A DNA stretch of 38,915 nt from NCBI GenBank assembly GCA_015233015.1, contig JADFYO010000032.1, positions 1 through 38,915 of the forward strand, read 5' to 3'. Source of the DNA: Nitrospirota bacterium. GTDB lineage: Bacteria > Nitrospirota > Thermodesulfovibrionia > Thermodesulfovibrionales > Magnetobacteriaceae. The notes below the pieces were generated by a model. That model saw only the letters and a list, made by a program, of their open reading frames with translations. It did not search any database and was not told the DNA's origin. Shown here piece by piece: positions 15,965-24,807 of the stretch. How positions within the stretch are numbered: position 1 is the first letter of the stretch; every line of letters begins with the position of its first letter. Both the position numbers and the translations under genes were made by a program.

Positions 15965-17098
15965 TTAACGATTCTCTGCCTTATCGAACGCCCCTGCAAT
16001 AGCGTTCCATGCCGGCTTGCGGTTAAAATTTTCGTCCAGCGGCAACGGCCTGACCGCGGCCTTGTCGTCACGCGGCATGTATTTTGACAGCCATGTGTAT
16101 TTATCGCTTAATCCCCATGTAAGAACTCCAATTACAGCCTTCTCTTGCAGCGCTGTACTCAGAAACTCCTCATATTTGTTTGCAACCAATTTGTCCCGCT
16201 TATTAATATTTTGTGAAAACATTATATCTGTCACATCCAGTTCGGTAATCATAATCTTAAGACCAAGTTCTGCCACATCCTTCAAAAAAGTTCTGAACAC
16301 TCCCGGACTGAAAATTTCCCCATCCATGCTAAGATGAGACTCTATGCCCAGGGCATGGACTGGCGTTGCGGATGCCTTCAGGCGTTTCAACAGCCTGAGC
16401 GTGGCGGCCCGGCTTTGTGCATCTATCTTAGTGTCATGCTCAAGGTGATCCTGGTTTAACACTAGTATGGCCTTTGGGTCTGCCGCCGCGGCCGCCTTAA
16501 AGGCTATGTCAATGTATTTCGGACCCAGCAGTTTATACCACGGTGAATTACGCATGCCATCAGACTGTTTATCTTTATCCCATGGTGCGATTGCTTCATT
16601 TACCACGTCCCATGAGTGCATTTTCCCGGCATAGTGCCCGGCTGCCGTGGTAATGTGATTTCGTAATACCTGTTCGGCGTTTTGGCTGTTGACAGTGGTC
16701 TCAAACCATTTTGGTAAGGCCTGATGCCACACCAGTGTGTGACCGCGCAACAGTATATTGTTCTTTTTAGCGAAATCAAGTATAAAATCGCCCTGAGTAA
16801 AATCAAACTTGTCAAGACTTGGGCGCAGCGCCTCCCATTTAAGCTCGTTTTCCGGCACGACTATTCCACATTCTCTCACAACGGAAGCCGCTAATTTTGT
16901 ATCCCTGGTCAGAGCACCGTAGTTGACGGCAGAACCGTAAATCAACCCTTTTCTGGCTGCGCGTTCACGCAAAGGGGCGTCTCCATTCGTTTGTCCCCAT
17001 GCGCATATTTGCCCAAACGATGTGCTCGCAATAGCCAGCGCCGCCGCATGTTTCAGAAACGAACGCCTTCCCATTATTGCCTCATCTTTTTCTGTCAT
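15965..17098 (-). CDS. Tat-exported GH10 family endo-xylanase-like glycoside hydrolase
   Basis: 377 residues from ATG 17098, chosen because AAAGGAGG lies just upstream (an ATG 15 bases earlier sits before that site). The N-terminus has a twin-arginine signal, GRRSFLKHAAALAIAS (RR at residues 11-12), so it is exported folded. GH10 features follow in order: GSAVNYGAL, NELKWEALRPS, LRGHTLVWH, the acid/base Glu168 in WDVVNEAIAPWD, LNQDHLEHD, GIESHLS, the nucleophile Glu286 in IMITELDVTD, and VLTWGLSDKYTWL. Family enzymes cut beta-1,4-xylan or related glucans with retention. Its gene overlaps the WecG-like gene by 17 bases deep inside the polysaccharide operon. A role trimming or releasing the cell's own polymer is more likely than plant-fibre digestion. 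Confidence 0.9.
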   Translation of the reverse strand: MTEKDEAIMGRRSFLKHAAALAIASTSFGQICAWGQTNGDAPLRERAARKGLIYGSAVNYGALTRDTKLAASVVRECGIVVPENELKWEALRPSLDKFDFTQGDFILDFAKKNNILLRGHTLVWHQALPKWFETTVNSQNAEQVLRNHITTAAGHYAGKMHSWDVVNEAIAPWDKDKQSDGMRNSPWYKLLGPKYIDIAFKAAAAADPKAILVLNQDHLEHDTKIDAQSRAATLRLLKRLKASATPVHALGIESHLSMDGEIFSPGVFRTFLKDVAELGLKIMITELDVTDIMFSQNINKRDKLVANKYEEFLSTALQEKAVIGVLTWGLSDKYTWLSKYMPRDDKAAVRPLPLDENFNRKPAWNAIAGAFDKAENR

Positions 17099-17861
17099 TA
17101 CGCCTCCTTTCAATATTAAAACCTAACAATCTCAACAGTAACCAGGGTTCGACAAGGTATCTCCGCCAAAGCCGCTGAGGTTCGCAACACAGCCGGTACA
17201 ATCCCTCGAGGCCTGCACGCCCCATCCAGCGTGGAGGCATAGGTATTTCCCCTGCAATATAATCAATATATGCACCGATGGTTATTATCACATTTGTGCG
17301 TAATGCCTTAATATTATCGGCAACCCATTGTTCCTGAATAGGCATTCCCATGCCTACAAATAAAATATGAGGACGATATTCATTGATTTTTTCAATGATA
17401 CGTTTATTACCGCCACTTTCATGGGCCACACCAAAATAACCATGGTGAGTATCAATCTGAAGTCCAGGGTATTTAGCCTTCAATATGTCGGCGCCTTTCT
17501 GTGCTACGCCATATTTGGAACCAAGATAAAAAATCCTCCAACCCTCTTGCGCGGCTCGTAAGAAAACTAATTGCAGCCAATCTAATGAGGTCATCCTGTT
17601 ATCTCTTTTGAGCGGGTGGCCTAAAATCTGTCCAATCCATACCAGTGGCATACCATCGATAAAAGTAACATCCGCCTTATCATAAAATGAGCGCATTTTT
17701 ATGTCCTTTTGACATAAATAAACGCTATGTACGTTATGATGAGCAATAATGCAGTGTGCATTATTGCCGATAGTGTTATGGATTATGTCGCATAAATCCT
17801 GTGCGACCAACTTATCGACACGAACTCCCAACGGTTTTATGTCTATTTTGGGATATTCCAT
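17082..17861 (-). CDS. WecG/TagA/CpsF family glycosyltransferase (GT26)
   Basis: 259 residues matching GT26 along the length: the early HCIIAHHNVHSVYLC block, ADVTFIDGMPLVWIG with the conserved Asp-Gly, the WRIFYLGSKYGVA and IDTHHGYF blocks, PHILFVGMGMPIQEQWV, and the basic C-terminal tail AGLEGLYRLCCEPQRLWRRYL that docks on the membrane. These enzymes add an N-acetyl-mannosaminuronic acid, ManNAc or similar sugar to a lipid-linked acceptor on the inner face of the cytoplasmic membrane. Its start is six bases after the preceding GT2 gene and its end overlaps the GH10 gene, so it belongs to the same operon. Confidence 0.9.
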   Translation of the reverse strand: MEYPKIDIKPLGVRVDKLVAQDLCDIIHNTIGNNAHCIIAHHNVHSVYLCQKDIKMRSFYDKADVTFIDGMPLVWIGQILGHPLKRDNRMTSLDWLQLVFLRAAQEGWRIFYLGSKYGVAQKGADILKAKYPGLQIDTHHGYFGVAHESGGNKRIIEKINEYRPHILFVGMGMPIQEQWVADNIKALRTNVIITIGAYIDYIAGEIPMPPRWMGRAGLEGLYRLCCEPQRLWRRYLVEPWLLLRLLGFNIERRRNDRKR

Positions 17862-17867
17862 GTCGGG

Positions 17868-18845
17868 CTAAACCATGTCCTTCCAGAGATTATGTGAAAA
17901 GCCGGCAAATATTCGGGGGTCAATGCCGTTGACGGCAATTTCCTTGCTGCCCAGTTCGTAAGTGAGCCGTTTAATGAAATGTCCCGGTGAGGTAAGCAGC
18001 GATTTGGCGGCATATGCGGAGGCCCTTATGTAGTCTTTGCCGCTGGCGTATATGTTTACCTTGCGGATATTCTCTCTGAACTGGAGGTGTTTCTTATCGA
18101 GTAATGCCGGTAAATGGTTTCTTACCTCATCGTCCGCTAACGGACTAAGCCCCCACAGGTGGGACAGCAGCAGGTATTGTACATATATGACGTCTATTGA
18201 CTGCTTCAGAAGACCTTTACTTGAGACAGTTGAAAAATTAAGGCGAAACCCTGTGGTAACTTCAGGTATGAAGATTATTTCACTATTCAATGCCAGCCGC
18301 CAAAACAAGTCAACATCCTCTACACCGCTTAAATTAAGGGTATATCCACCCGTATCGAGGACTTTTCTAACATTAAGCGTGACCGTTGACTGACAAATGG
18401 CCAATAAATAACCGGCTTTCGTGAGATTTCGTAAGACGGCCGGGGTTGCAATAGTAGTCCTGAACGTACCAACATTTTTACTGCCGTGGTATTTTGCCAT
18501 CGAATAAAACATCCCCGCGCCGGGATATTTCCGGATATACTCCATAACAAGACGAATTCGGTTTGGATAGGCTATATCGTCATGGTCAAGCAGTACAAGC
18601 CAGGGAGTGCGCGTCTCCTGCAATAACCGGTTTCTCGTAAAGATAATCCCCTTATTCTCCTGTCTTATCACACGCAGCCGGTTGTCTTTAACAGTTTTAA
18701 GGTATTGTGAACTCTCGTCCGTCGAGCCGTCATCAATTATAAGGATATTGAAATCATGGTAGTCCTGGGTGAGAAGGCTGCTAATCGTCTCCGGTAGAAA
18801 CGGCATGGCGTTGTACATGGGTATCCCAAGAGTCAACTCTGGCAT
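17868..18845 (-). CDS. Family 2 glycosyltransferase
   Basis: 325 residues from ATG 18845. The frame is open further upstream but overlaps another GT gene. The chosen start has AGGAG upstream and begins the GT-A fold directly: LTLGIPMYNAMPFLPETISSLLTQ, ILIIDDGSTDESS (nucleotide-sugar binding), PWLVLLDHDDIAYPNR (metal-binding D-x-D at residues 87-90) and, further on, the acceptor-side SGVEDVDLFWRL. It extends the lipid-linked oligosaccharide unit in the cytoplasm. Its ATG lies one base after the stop of the next GT2 gene. Donor and acceptor cannot be read from the sequence. Confidence 0.88.
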   Translation of the reverse strand: MPELTLGIPMYNAMPFLPETISSLLTQDYHDFNILIIDDGSTDESSQYLKTVKDNRLRVIRQENKGIIFTRNRLLQETRTPWLVLLDHDDIAYPNRIRLVMEYIRKYPGAGMFYSMAKYHGSKNVGTFRTTIATPAVLRNLTKAGYLLAICQSTVTLNVRKVLDTGGYTLNLSGVEDVDLFWRLALNSEIIFIPEVTTGFRLNFSTVSSKGLLKQSIDVIYVQYLLLSHLWGLSPLADDEVRNHLPALLDKKHLQFRENIRKVNIYASGKDYIRASAYAAKSLLTSPGHFIKRLTYELGSKEIAVNGIDPRIFAGFSHNLWKDMV

Positions 18846-18846
18846 T

Positions 18847-19785
18847 TCAATGTATCTCCTTGTTTTTTTTGAAAAAGTTACGTATCTTATGCCGCGCGTC
18901 CATTGGGATAAACCACATCCCCATAAATAGTAAAAGATCAAAAGACCTCGGTACTCCGAATTTAAAGAGTTCACGAAGCAACGGCACAAAGGCCTCCCAT
19001 TGTCCCTGCTGCGCCGCCTGAGCCGAAAGGTCTGTAGCCACATACCCCGCATAGGCCTTCGTGGTAAACAGATTACGGTTTTCCCTGAGCCAATGCAGAA
19101 AATACTTCCAATCGTACTGCGAGCTGACAGCTTTTCTCTGCTGTTCGGCATAGTAAATATATAAAGGCTCCGGCACAAATTGAAAGCTCACTCCCTCGAC
19201 CTGTGCCGCCCGCAATGCCCAATCGAATTCCTGGTATTTCTTCATGCCGCTGCGAAATGGTACCCTTTCTAATAATAATTTTTTTATAAGCAGCGACGAT
19301 GTTATCAACTTTGTATCGCCCTGGTAAAAAGAGTTTCTGACACACAAATATTCGCTTATCTGTTCTGAGGGTTGTGGAAATCTTTTGGGCCAGGTGAGAT
19401 CCCCCCCCGGCGTCCGGACAATACTAAGGCAGGACATCACAGGGAAAGGGTTATGTAAATTGACCGCAAGATTAATTTGCTTCATGAGTTTTTCAGGCAG
19501 CCATTCATCGTCATCATCCAAAAAGGCGACCCAGTCATACCTTGCCGCCCTGACGCCGGCATTTCGGGCATCGGAGCCGCCAACATTCTCAGGCAGCGGC
19601 AGAATTCTTACCCGTGGGTCGGTTATCTGCCCAAGTGCGTCCTCCGTAGCCTCATCCGGTCCGTCTATGACCACGATAACTTCTAACTCTTTAAAAGTTT
19701 GTGCCAGCGCGCTCTCAACTGCCTTGCAAACAAGATTCGGCCTGTTGCGTGTGGGAATTACTACACTGATTTGTTCGCTTATCAT
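18847..19785 (-). CDS. Family 2 glycosyltransferase
   Basis: 312 residues. The GT-A motifs are clear: SVVIPTRNRPNLVCKAVESAL, VIVVIDGP, GGSDARNAG and WVAFLDDDDEWLPEKL (metal-binding aspartates at residues 90-93), then an acceptor region around KYQEFDWALR. It starts with an ATGA overlap with the end of the Wzy/ligase-like gene and stops one base before the next GT2 start, so it is translationally linked to both. Expected to add one sugar of the repeat unit. Specificity is unknown. Confidence 0.88.
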   Translation of the reverse strand: MISEQISVVIPTRNRPNLVCKAVESALAQTFKELEVIVVIDGPDEATEDALGQITDPRVRILPLPENVGGSDARNAGVRAARYDWVAFLDDDDEWLPEKLMKQINLAVNLHNPFPVMSCLSIVRTPGGDLTWPKRFPQPSEQISEYLCVRNSFYQGDTKLITSSLLIKKLLLERVPFRSGMKKYQEFDWALRAAQVEGVSFQFVPEPLYIYYAEQQRKAVSSQYDWKYFLHWLRENRNLFTTKAYAGYVATDLSAQAAQQGQWEAFVPLLRELFKFGVPRSFDLLLFMGMWFIPMDARHKIRNFFKKNKEIH

Positions 19786-21071
19786 AAAGTTCTCCTCACG
19801 GACTGCCTGTTATTCGTGTAATATAAAGAAATCGTTATGGAAACGAAAACGATCCAAAGCAGGCCTCCTCCAAAAACAAGGTTATTTTCTGTAATATTAT
19901 CAAGGAATAATAAAGTCACAAAGACAAAAGGCCAGATAGACTTGTTGGACGCGGACAAATATAAATTCCTGAAGGCAAGGCGTGCTGTCCGGAAATATCC
20001 AAAGAAAAATATAAAGAACCCCACTAACCCTAAATTAATGCCAATCTCCAAAAAACCGTTATGCGAATGAGGAATTGCCCATTTACAAAGATCTCTGACA
20101 ACATTGCCGCCGCTGTCTCCCCCCAACCAGAAACCTCCGTAACCATAACCGAGAAGCGGGCGTCTTTCAAGCATGCCAAGAGTGCCTTTCCATAAGCAGT
20201 CTCGTCCGGTCAACGTGGCATCCTTTCCCATTAAATTCAAAAAAGAGTCTAATTTTAAAAGCAGCAGCGTACTTACAACAGAAATTACTATTATCGCCGA
20301 ACAGTATGAAATAATCCTTATATAGATATGATTATGAAAAGTCTTATAAAAAGGAATTAAACATATAACGATAAGCATTATTAATGTTGCCCCTCCCGAC
20401 TTTGAAAGTATTGATAAACAAAAAGACAACATTATTATCCCCCATTTAATAATACGGTGTTTCAGTTCCCTTACATTCAGCAGTAAAAAAACTATCAGGC
20501 AGAAGTTGGAATATAACCCTAATGAATTTTTGTGACCAAATACACCACGCCATGCACCGGGATGGTTCTCACCATAAGGATGCCATTGCATAATGCCATA
20601 CTTAGGTAACAGCACTGCGGTAATCACACTAAAAATGGCGATAATCCCCAATGTTATTGCCATGAGTTTATGTTGTTCTTCCGATGTAAAACGCATTACC
20701 ATATACAAACCAAACAGAGTAAGTCCTGTAAATTCGATGCTTTCTCTCAAAGTAACAAGGGGAAATTGCGACCACAACGCTGATAATAGCGAAAGCGTTA
20801 TCAAAGATATGAAAAACTTCTCTTTCCATAACAATACAAACGCGCCGCTTGTATTCCTTATCATAAGATAAATGGCTATCAGATAGAAGGGATAAGAAGT
20901 AATCACCAGTAACGGATGCGCTTGGCCGGCTTCGAAATTAAGTTGAGCCTCACTCTCATAAAGACGAGTGATGGCACTGGTGCTAAACAGCATCGCCGTT
21001 ACGGCAAACCCCTTTTCCAGATTTCCCGGACGTATGTCTGTATCGTCATTATTAATCATAGCTGCCGTCAT
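19782..21071 (-). CDS. Wzy/O-antigen ligase-type membrane protein
   Basis: 429 residues with about ten membrane segments. The large periplasmic loop carries the Wzy_C signature GRDCLWKGTLGMLERRPLLGYGYGGFW followed by KWAIPHSHNGFLEIGINLGLVG, where the Arg and His residues are those used by polymerases and ligases. An upstream block, YGENHPGAWRGVFGHKNSLG, is also typical. Such proteins either polymerise lipid-linked repeat units (Wzy) or ligate them to an acceptor (WaaL). Next to a Wzx-type flippase and Wzz-like gene, polymerase is the better guess. It overlaps both neighbours by four bases. Confidence 0.85.
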   Translation of the reverse strand: MTAAMINNDDTDIRPGNLEKGFAVTAMLFSTSAITRLYESEAQLNFEAGQAHPLLVITSYPFYLIAIYLMIRNTSGAFVLLWKEKFFISLITLSLLSALWSQFPLVTLRESIEFTGLTLFGLYMVMRFTSEEQHKLMAITLGIIAIFSVITAVLLPKYGIMQWHPYGENHPGAWRGVFGHKNSLGLYSNFCLIVFLLLNVRELKHRIIKWGIIMLSFCLSILSKSGGATLIMLIVICLIPFYKTFHNHIYIRIISYCSAIIVISVVSTLLLLKLDSFLNLMGKDATLTGRDCLWKGTLGMLERRPLLGYGYGGFWLGGDSGGNVVRDLCKWAIPHSHNGFLEIGINLGLVGFFIFFFGYFRTARLAFRNLYLSASNKSIWPFVFVTLLFLDNITENNLVFGGGLLWIVFVSITISLYYTNNRQSVRRTL

Positions 21072-22222
21072 GTTTGTATAACACTATCATATAATCCTTC
21101 CAATAAACTGTTTTGACGGGTCAGATTAAACTTATCCTCAACGCGTCTCTGTCCGTTATAGCTGAACTGCGTCCATAGATTTTCATTGTTAAACATAATG
21201 AGAATGTAATCCGCAAGTTTCTCCCAGTCACGTTCCGGCGCGAGAAATCCTGTTTCCTCATGGGACACAGCCTCTTGTATTCCACCGGTCTTAAAACTAA
21301 CCACCGGAAGTCCCATTGCCTGAGCCTCGGCAAAGACTATTCCAAACGCCTCCGAACATCTGGCGTTTATAGTAAAACTTGGCGCACAAAAGACCTTAGC
21401 CCTGTTCATTAAATCCCGTACCTGCTCAGATGTCTGCCACCCCATAAATGTGTAGTTTTGCAAGGCATCTGCCGCCTGCCTTTGCAGAGAAGCCCGAAGC
21501 TCACCATCTCCAACCACTACAAGTTTGACGTCAGGCCTTAGAGCCTGTACCTTAGCCATAGCCTTTATCAGGTATTCACAGCCCTTATACTCCACTAAAC
21601 GTCCTACGAACAGAACCATAGGTGAACGCTCTACCATTGGGTCTCGCCGGAATAATTTGTTATCGATACCGATATAGTGCACAATCACCGATTCCGGTGA
21701 AAATCCTTTTTCTATTAATTTACTCTTCATAAACTCAGAGACCGCAATGAACAGCCGGCCATATTGCATGAGTTTTTTCCTATTCCGAACATAATCACGA
21801 GTAACGAATGACCTCTGAATGAGGAATTGATCGGGATTTGTGTCAACTCCATGAAAGGTTACTATTAATGGTACTTGCAGATATTTAGATATGGACATTG
21901 CGTAAATGGAATTCGGTCCAAAGTGGGCGTGTACAAGCATTGGCTGTAGTTTTGATAACCGGGTATATAGTCCGGGCATAACTTTCAATAGTCTGAATAA
22001 AACCTTTTGAGCCTTAGCTGCCACTGCCCACTTACTGCGTCCGATAACGATTGTCCGCTCTGGCGGCACTGAAAGGCCATCGGAAACACGGCGTATGCCT
22101 ACGTAATAAGGCGTATAACGCTGCAACCCTTCGCCTTGAGCAAGTATAAAGGTCTCAGATTGAGGAAGCAAGTCGCTGCTAAAGATTATTACATTGCGTT
22201 TATCGGCCACTTCATTTTCCAT
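21068..22222 (-). CDS. Family 4 glycosyltransferase
   Basis: 384 residues of GT-B fold. The N-terminal domain includes PMLVHAHFGPNSIYAMSISKYL and VTFHGVDTNPDQ. The C-terminal domain opens with PMVLFVGRLVEYKGCEYLIKAMA and has VVVGDGELRASLQRQA and the donor-binding EAFGIVFAEAQAMGLPVVSF with the two glutamates of the E-x7-E pattern. It resembles WcaL/colanic acid-type enzymes, and donor sugar is not predictable. It follows the flippase gene by six bases (GAGG overlaps the flippase end) and overlaps the Wzy-like gene by ATGA. Confidence 0.88.
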   Translation of the reverse strand: MENEVADKRNVIIFSSDLLPQSETFILAQGEGLQRYTPYYVGIRRVSDGLSVPPERTIVIGRSKWAVAAKAQKVLFRLLKVMPGLYTRLSKLQPMLVHAHFGPNSIYAMSISKYLQVPLIVTFHGVDTNPDQFLIQRSFVTRDYVRNRKKLMQYGRLFIAVSEFMKSKLIEKGFSPESVIVHYIGIDNKLFRRDPMVERSPMVLFVGRLVEYKGCEYLIKAMAKVQALRPDVKLVVVGDGELRASLQRQAADALQNYTFMGWQTSEQVRDLMNRAKVFCAPSFTINARCSEAFGIVFAEAQAMGLPVVSFKTGGIQEAVSHEETGFLAPERDWEKLADYILIMFNNENLWTQFSYNGQRRVEDKFNLTRQNSLLEGLYDSVIQT

Positions 22223-22228
22223 ATTTAA

Positions 22229-23524
22229 TCATCCTCGGGGCATCTTCAAGCGGTTAGTTTTATTTGAGATATGTAATAGAACCGCCCATAGCAAAACAGC
22301 CAAAAGGCCGTCTGAGGCTATGCTCGACCACGCCGCGCCTCTCCATGAATAAGCCGGAATCAACCAGAGATTTATGCCGGCATTAAAAACAGCTACAAAG
22401 ACCTGTACGCCGCTGCGCAGGCCCTGATACCCGGCGCTGGTCAGAGTATCCGCCGCAAAAAAGTGGACTGCCTTCAAAAATGGCAGAGGAGACAACCAGC
22501 GTAAGGCATCGGCAGCGTCAGCATATTCCGCCCCAAGCACATAGGGAAGGAGCGGCGCTGCTAACACAAGCACAATACCCGCGACAAACCCATAGCCGCC
22601 CGCAAATGGAATAAGCTTTATGGCAAACCTGAGACTCCCGCGCACCCCAGATTCTCCATGTTGAAAAAATTTAGCATATACAGCGGCCAGCAAAGAACGT
22701 ACCGGCGTAAAAGACACATCGATAATTCGATACGCGGCGGCGTAAATACCCACGGCACTCAGGCTGGAAAGACGTGTAAGCATGGACTTGTCAATATCGT
22801 TATAAATATTTTGTGACGATAGGGTGATCGAAAAATAAAACCCTTCCAATATATCGGCTTTCATGCCCTTTAGCGTAAATACTGGCGGCCCAAGCTCCTT
22901 ATTGACCAGATACCCTGCAATTAACGCACAGATTAGCCCCGTTGCAAGGTATAAACAGCTCCATTGCAAAGGTGACGGCGACTTAACGAGAGCGCTCAAC
23001 CCTGCTATGGCAATCAACCTGAATATATTGGGAATAACATTAAGCAGTGCGGTTCTGTGGAGACGTTGAACGGCCTGGAAGGCCTGAGCGCCGATAACAT
23101 GAACGGTATCGAAAAAAAGAGAAGTAACGGCAATAATAAAAATGAGTGAAAAAGGAATCGACGCCGGAAGGACAAACCGTGCTACTGCAAGAACGAGCAA
23201 CAGCAACACGCCCCCTGAAATAAGCGTCATCAGCAAGGTATTACCCCAGTATCTGCCAAAAGACGAGGCGTTGCGCGCCACATTCCTGATTAAAATATTC
23301 CCAAATCCAAGGCTCGCAAATGGAAACGCAATGGCCACCAGCGCACAGACGCCGACAAAGGCCCCATATCCATCAGAGTGCAGCGAGCGCGCTATGAGGA
23401 CAAAATAAGCGGCCTGGACAACCGTCTTTATCCCATTTCCAAACAACATCCATGACGTATTACGCGCCATCTGGCTGCCCTTAAAACGGTTTAAAACTGC
23501 TTTAATCATAGCCAGGCCGCTCAC
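22229..23524 (-). CDS. Wzx-type oligosaccharide flippase (MOP superfamily)
   Basis: 431 residues with about 12 membrane segments. The start, RNTSWMLFGNGIKTVVQAAYFVLIARSLHSDGYGAFVG, is typical of polysaccharide_synt/RfbX proteins, as is DIDKSMLTRLSSLSAVGIYAAAYRIID before segment 7. It would turn lipid-linked repeat units from the inner to the outer face of the cytoplasmic membrane for polymerisation. The ATG overlaps the stop of the phosphotransferase gene by four bases. Confidence 0.87.
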   Translation of the reverse strand: MSGLAMIKAVLNRFKGSQMARNTSWMLFGNGIKTVVQAAYFVLIARSLHSDGYGAFVGVCALVAIAFPFASLGFGNILIRNVARNASSFGRYWGNTLLMTLISGGVLLLLVLAVARFVLPASIPFSLIFIIAVTSLFFDTVHVIGAQAFQAVQRLHRTALLNVIPNIFRLIAIAGLSALVKSPSPLQWSCLYLATGLICALIAGYLVNKELGPPVFTLKGMKADILEGFYFSITLSSQNIYNDIDKSMLTRLSSLSAVGIYAAAYRIIDVSFTPVRSLLAAVYAKFFQHGESGVRGSLRFAIKLIPFAGGYGFVAGIVLVLAAPLLPYVLGAEYADAADALRWLSPLPFLKAVHFFAADTLTSAGYQGLRSGVQVFVAVFNAGINLWLIPAYSWRGAAWSSIASDGLLAVLLWAVLLHISNKTNRLKMPRG

Positions 23525-24789
23525 TCACCCGTTTTTCTCAGAACCGCAGGTATTGTCTTTAGTAGGATTATAAAATCCAGCCATAAAGACCAATTATCTA
23601 TGTAATACAAATCCAGTTCCATCCACTTATCAAATGATATATCGTTCCTGCCGCCTATCTGCCATAAGCAGGTAATGCCCGGGGTAACTTTAAAACGGCG
23701 TTGATGCCAGAAACCGCTGCGATGCCAGTCTTTCTCGAAGCCCCTGCAATCCCGCACAGGAAGCGGCCTGGGACCAACGAGACTCATATCGCCAATCAGG
23801 ACATTAAAAAGCTGCGGCAATTCGTCTATGCTGGTTTTTCTCAGAAAATGCCCGACCTTCGTTATTCGCGGGTCATTTTTAATTTTGAATACAGGACCTG
23901 CCACCTCATTGAGACATTCGAGCGATGCCTGCATCGCCTCAGCGTCCGGTACCATTGTCCTAAGCTTAAACATCCTGAAAACTCGTTTGTCGATACCTAT
24001 TCTGTCTTGCGCAAAAAACACAGGACCTTTTGAAGTAAGTTTAATCATAATAGCCGACACAAACAATACGGGAGATACAATAATAATCAAAGCGAGAGAA
24101 ACGGCGATATCTACCGCGCGCTTTATATAAAGCCCGAAACCCTCCATAGTTCCCGTATTAACTATGCCTACTGTTTCATCTTCAAAATACATAGTTTTTG
24201 AACGGGCAAGTCTGAGATTAAAAAAATCCGAAAGGATCCTTGTAGTAATTCCCTGATCTTCACACAAGGCGGTGATATTAGAGGACTCCTCGTAAAACGA
24301 CTTCATTGGAAGGCATATAATCACCTCATCTACTTCATGATCTGCCAAAAAATCATGGAATCCCTCTATGTCACTCAGAATGGGGTATCCTGACTGTGCA
24401 ACGGCGTTTGTGTTTGTCCATTGAGCATCGACAAAACCCAGTAAATTGTACCTGTGGTCAGAGTTCTTACCGGCCAATCTTTCCGCAAGATGCAGTGCCT
24501 TGTCATTTGTGCCCACTATAAGCAGATTCTTCACGGCGGTTTTGGATTTCGAGAATATTATAGTTATAAGAAGCCTTATCATCACAATGCCTGTGCAAAC
24601 TATTATACATATGCCCCATGTCCTGATAAGCCGTTGGCTGTCGGCGTCCCGCTTTTCAAAAATAAGACTGAAATAAAGAATTACAATAGTCGTTAAAGAT
24701 GATGTGACGACCGAATAATAGAACTTTTTTAACACGTCAGCTAACAACTTTGACGTTTCAATGCTCCTGTCAACTCCAACCTCTTCCAT
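23521..24789 (-). CDS. Initiating sugar-phosphate transferase (WbaP/polyprenyl glycosylphosphotransferase family)
   Basis: 422 residues. The C-terminal catalytic half is intact: membrane segment YIKRAVDIAVSLALIIIVSPVLF, GPVFFAQDRIGIDKRVFRMFKLRTMVPDAE, the Asp-Glu dyad in KTSIDELPQLFNVLIGDMSLVGPRP, and TPGITCLWQIGGR. A Rossmann-like CoA-binding_3 domain (about 85-200) precedes it. It transfers a sugar phosphate from a UDP-sugar to undecaprenyl phosphate, the first step of the pathway. Family members usually have four or five membrane segments at the N-terminus; here only about two (residues ~25-45 and 55-75) are present. The start is well supported by GGAAGGAGG six bases upstream, so the short N-terminus appears real. 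Confidence 0.9.
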   Translation of the reverse strand: MEEVGVDRSIETSKLLADVLKKFYYSVVTSSLTTIVILYFSLIFEKRDADSQRLIRTWGICIIVCTGIVMIRLLITIIFSKSKTAVKNLLIVGTNDKALHLAERLAGKNSDHRYNLLGFVDAQWTNTNAVAQSGYPILSDIEGFHDFLADHEVDEVIICLPMKSFYEESSNITALCEDQGITTRILSDFFNLRLARSKTMYFEDETVGIVNTGTMEGFGLYIKRAVDIAVSLALIIIVSPVLFVSAIMIKLTSKGPVFFAQDRIGIDKRVFRMFKLRTMVPDAEAMQASLECLNEVAGPVFKIKNDPRITKVGHFLRKTSIDELPQLFNVLIGDMSLVGPRPLPVRDCRGFEKDWHRSGFWHQRRFKVTPGITCLWQIGGRNDISFDKWMELDLYYIDNWSLWLDFIILLKTIPAVLRKTGE

Positions 24790-24807
24790 AAAATACCTCC
24801 CTTCCCT

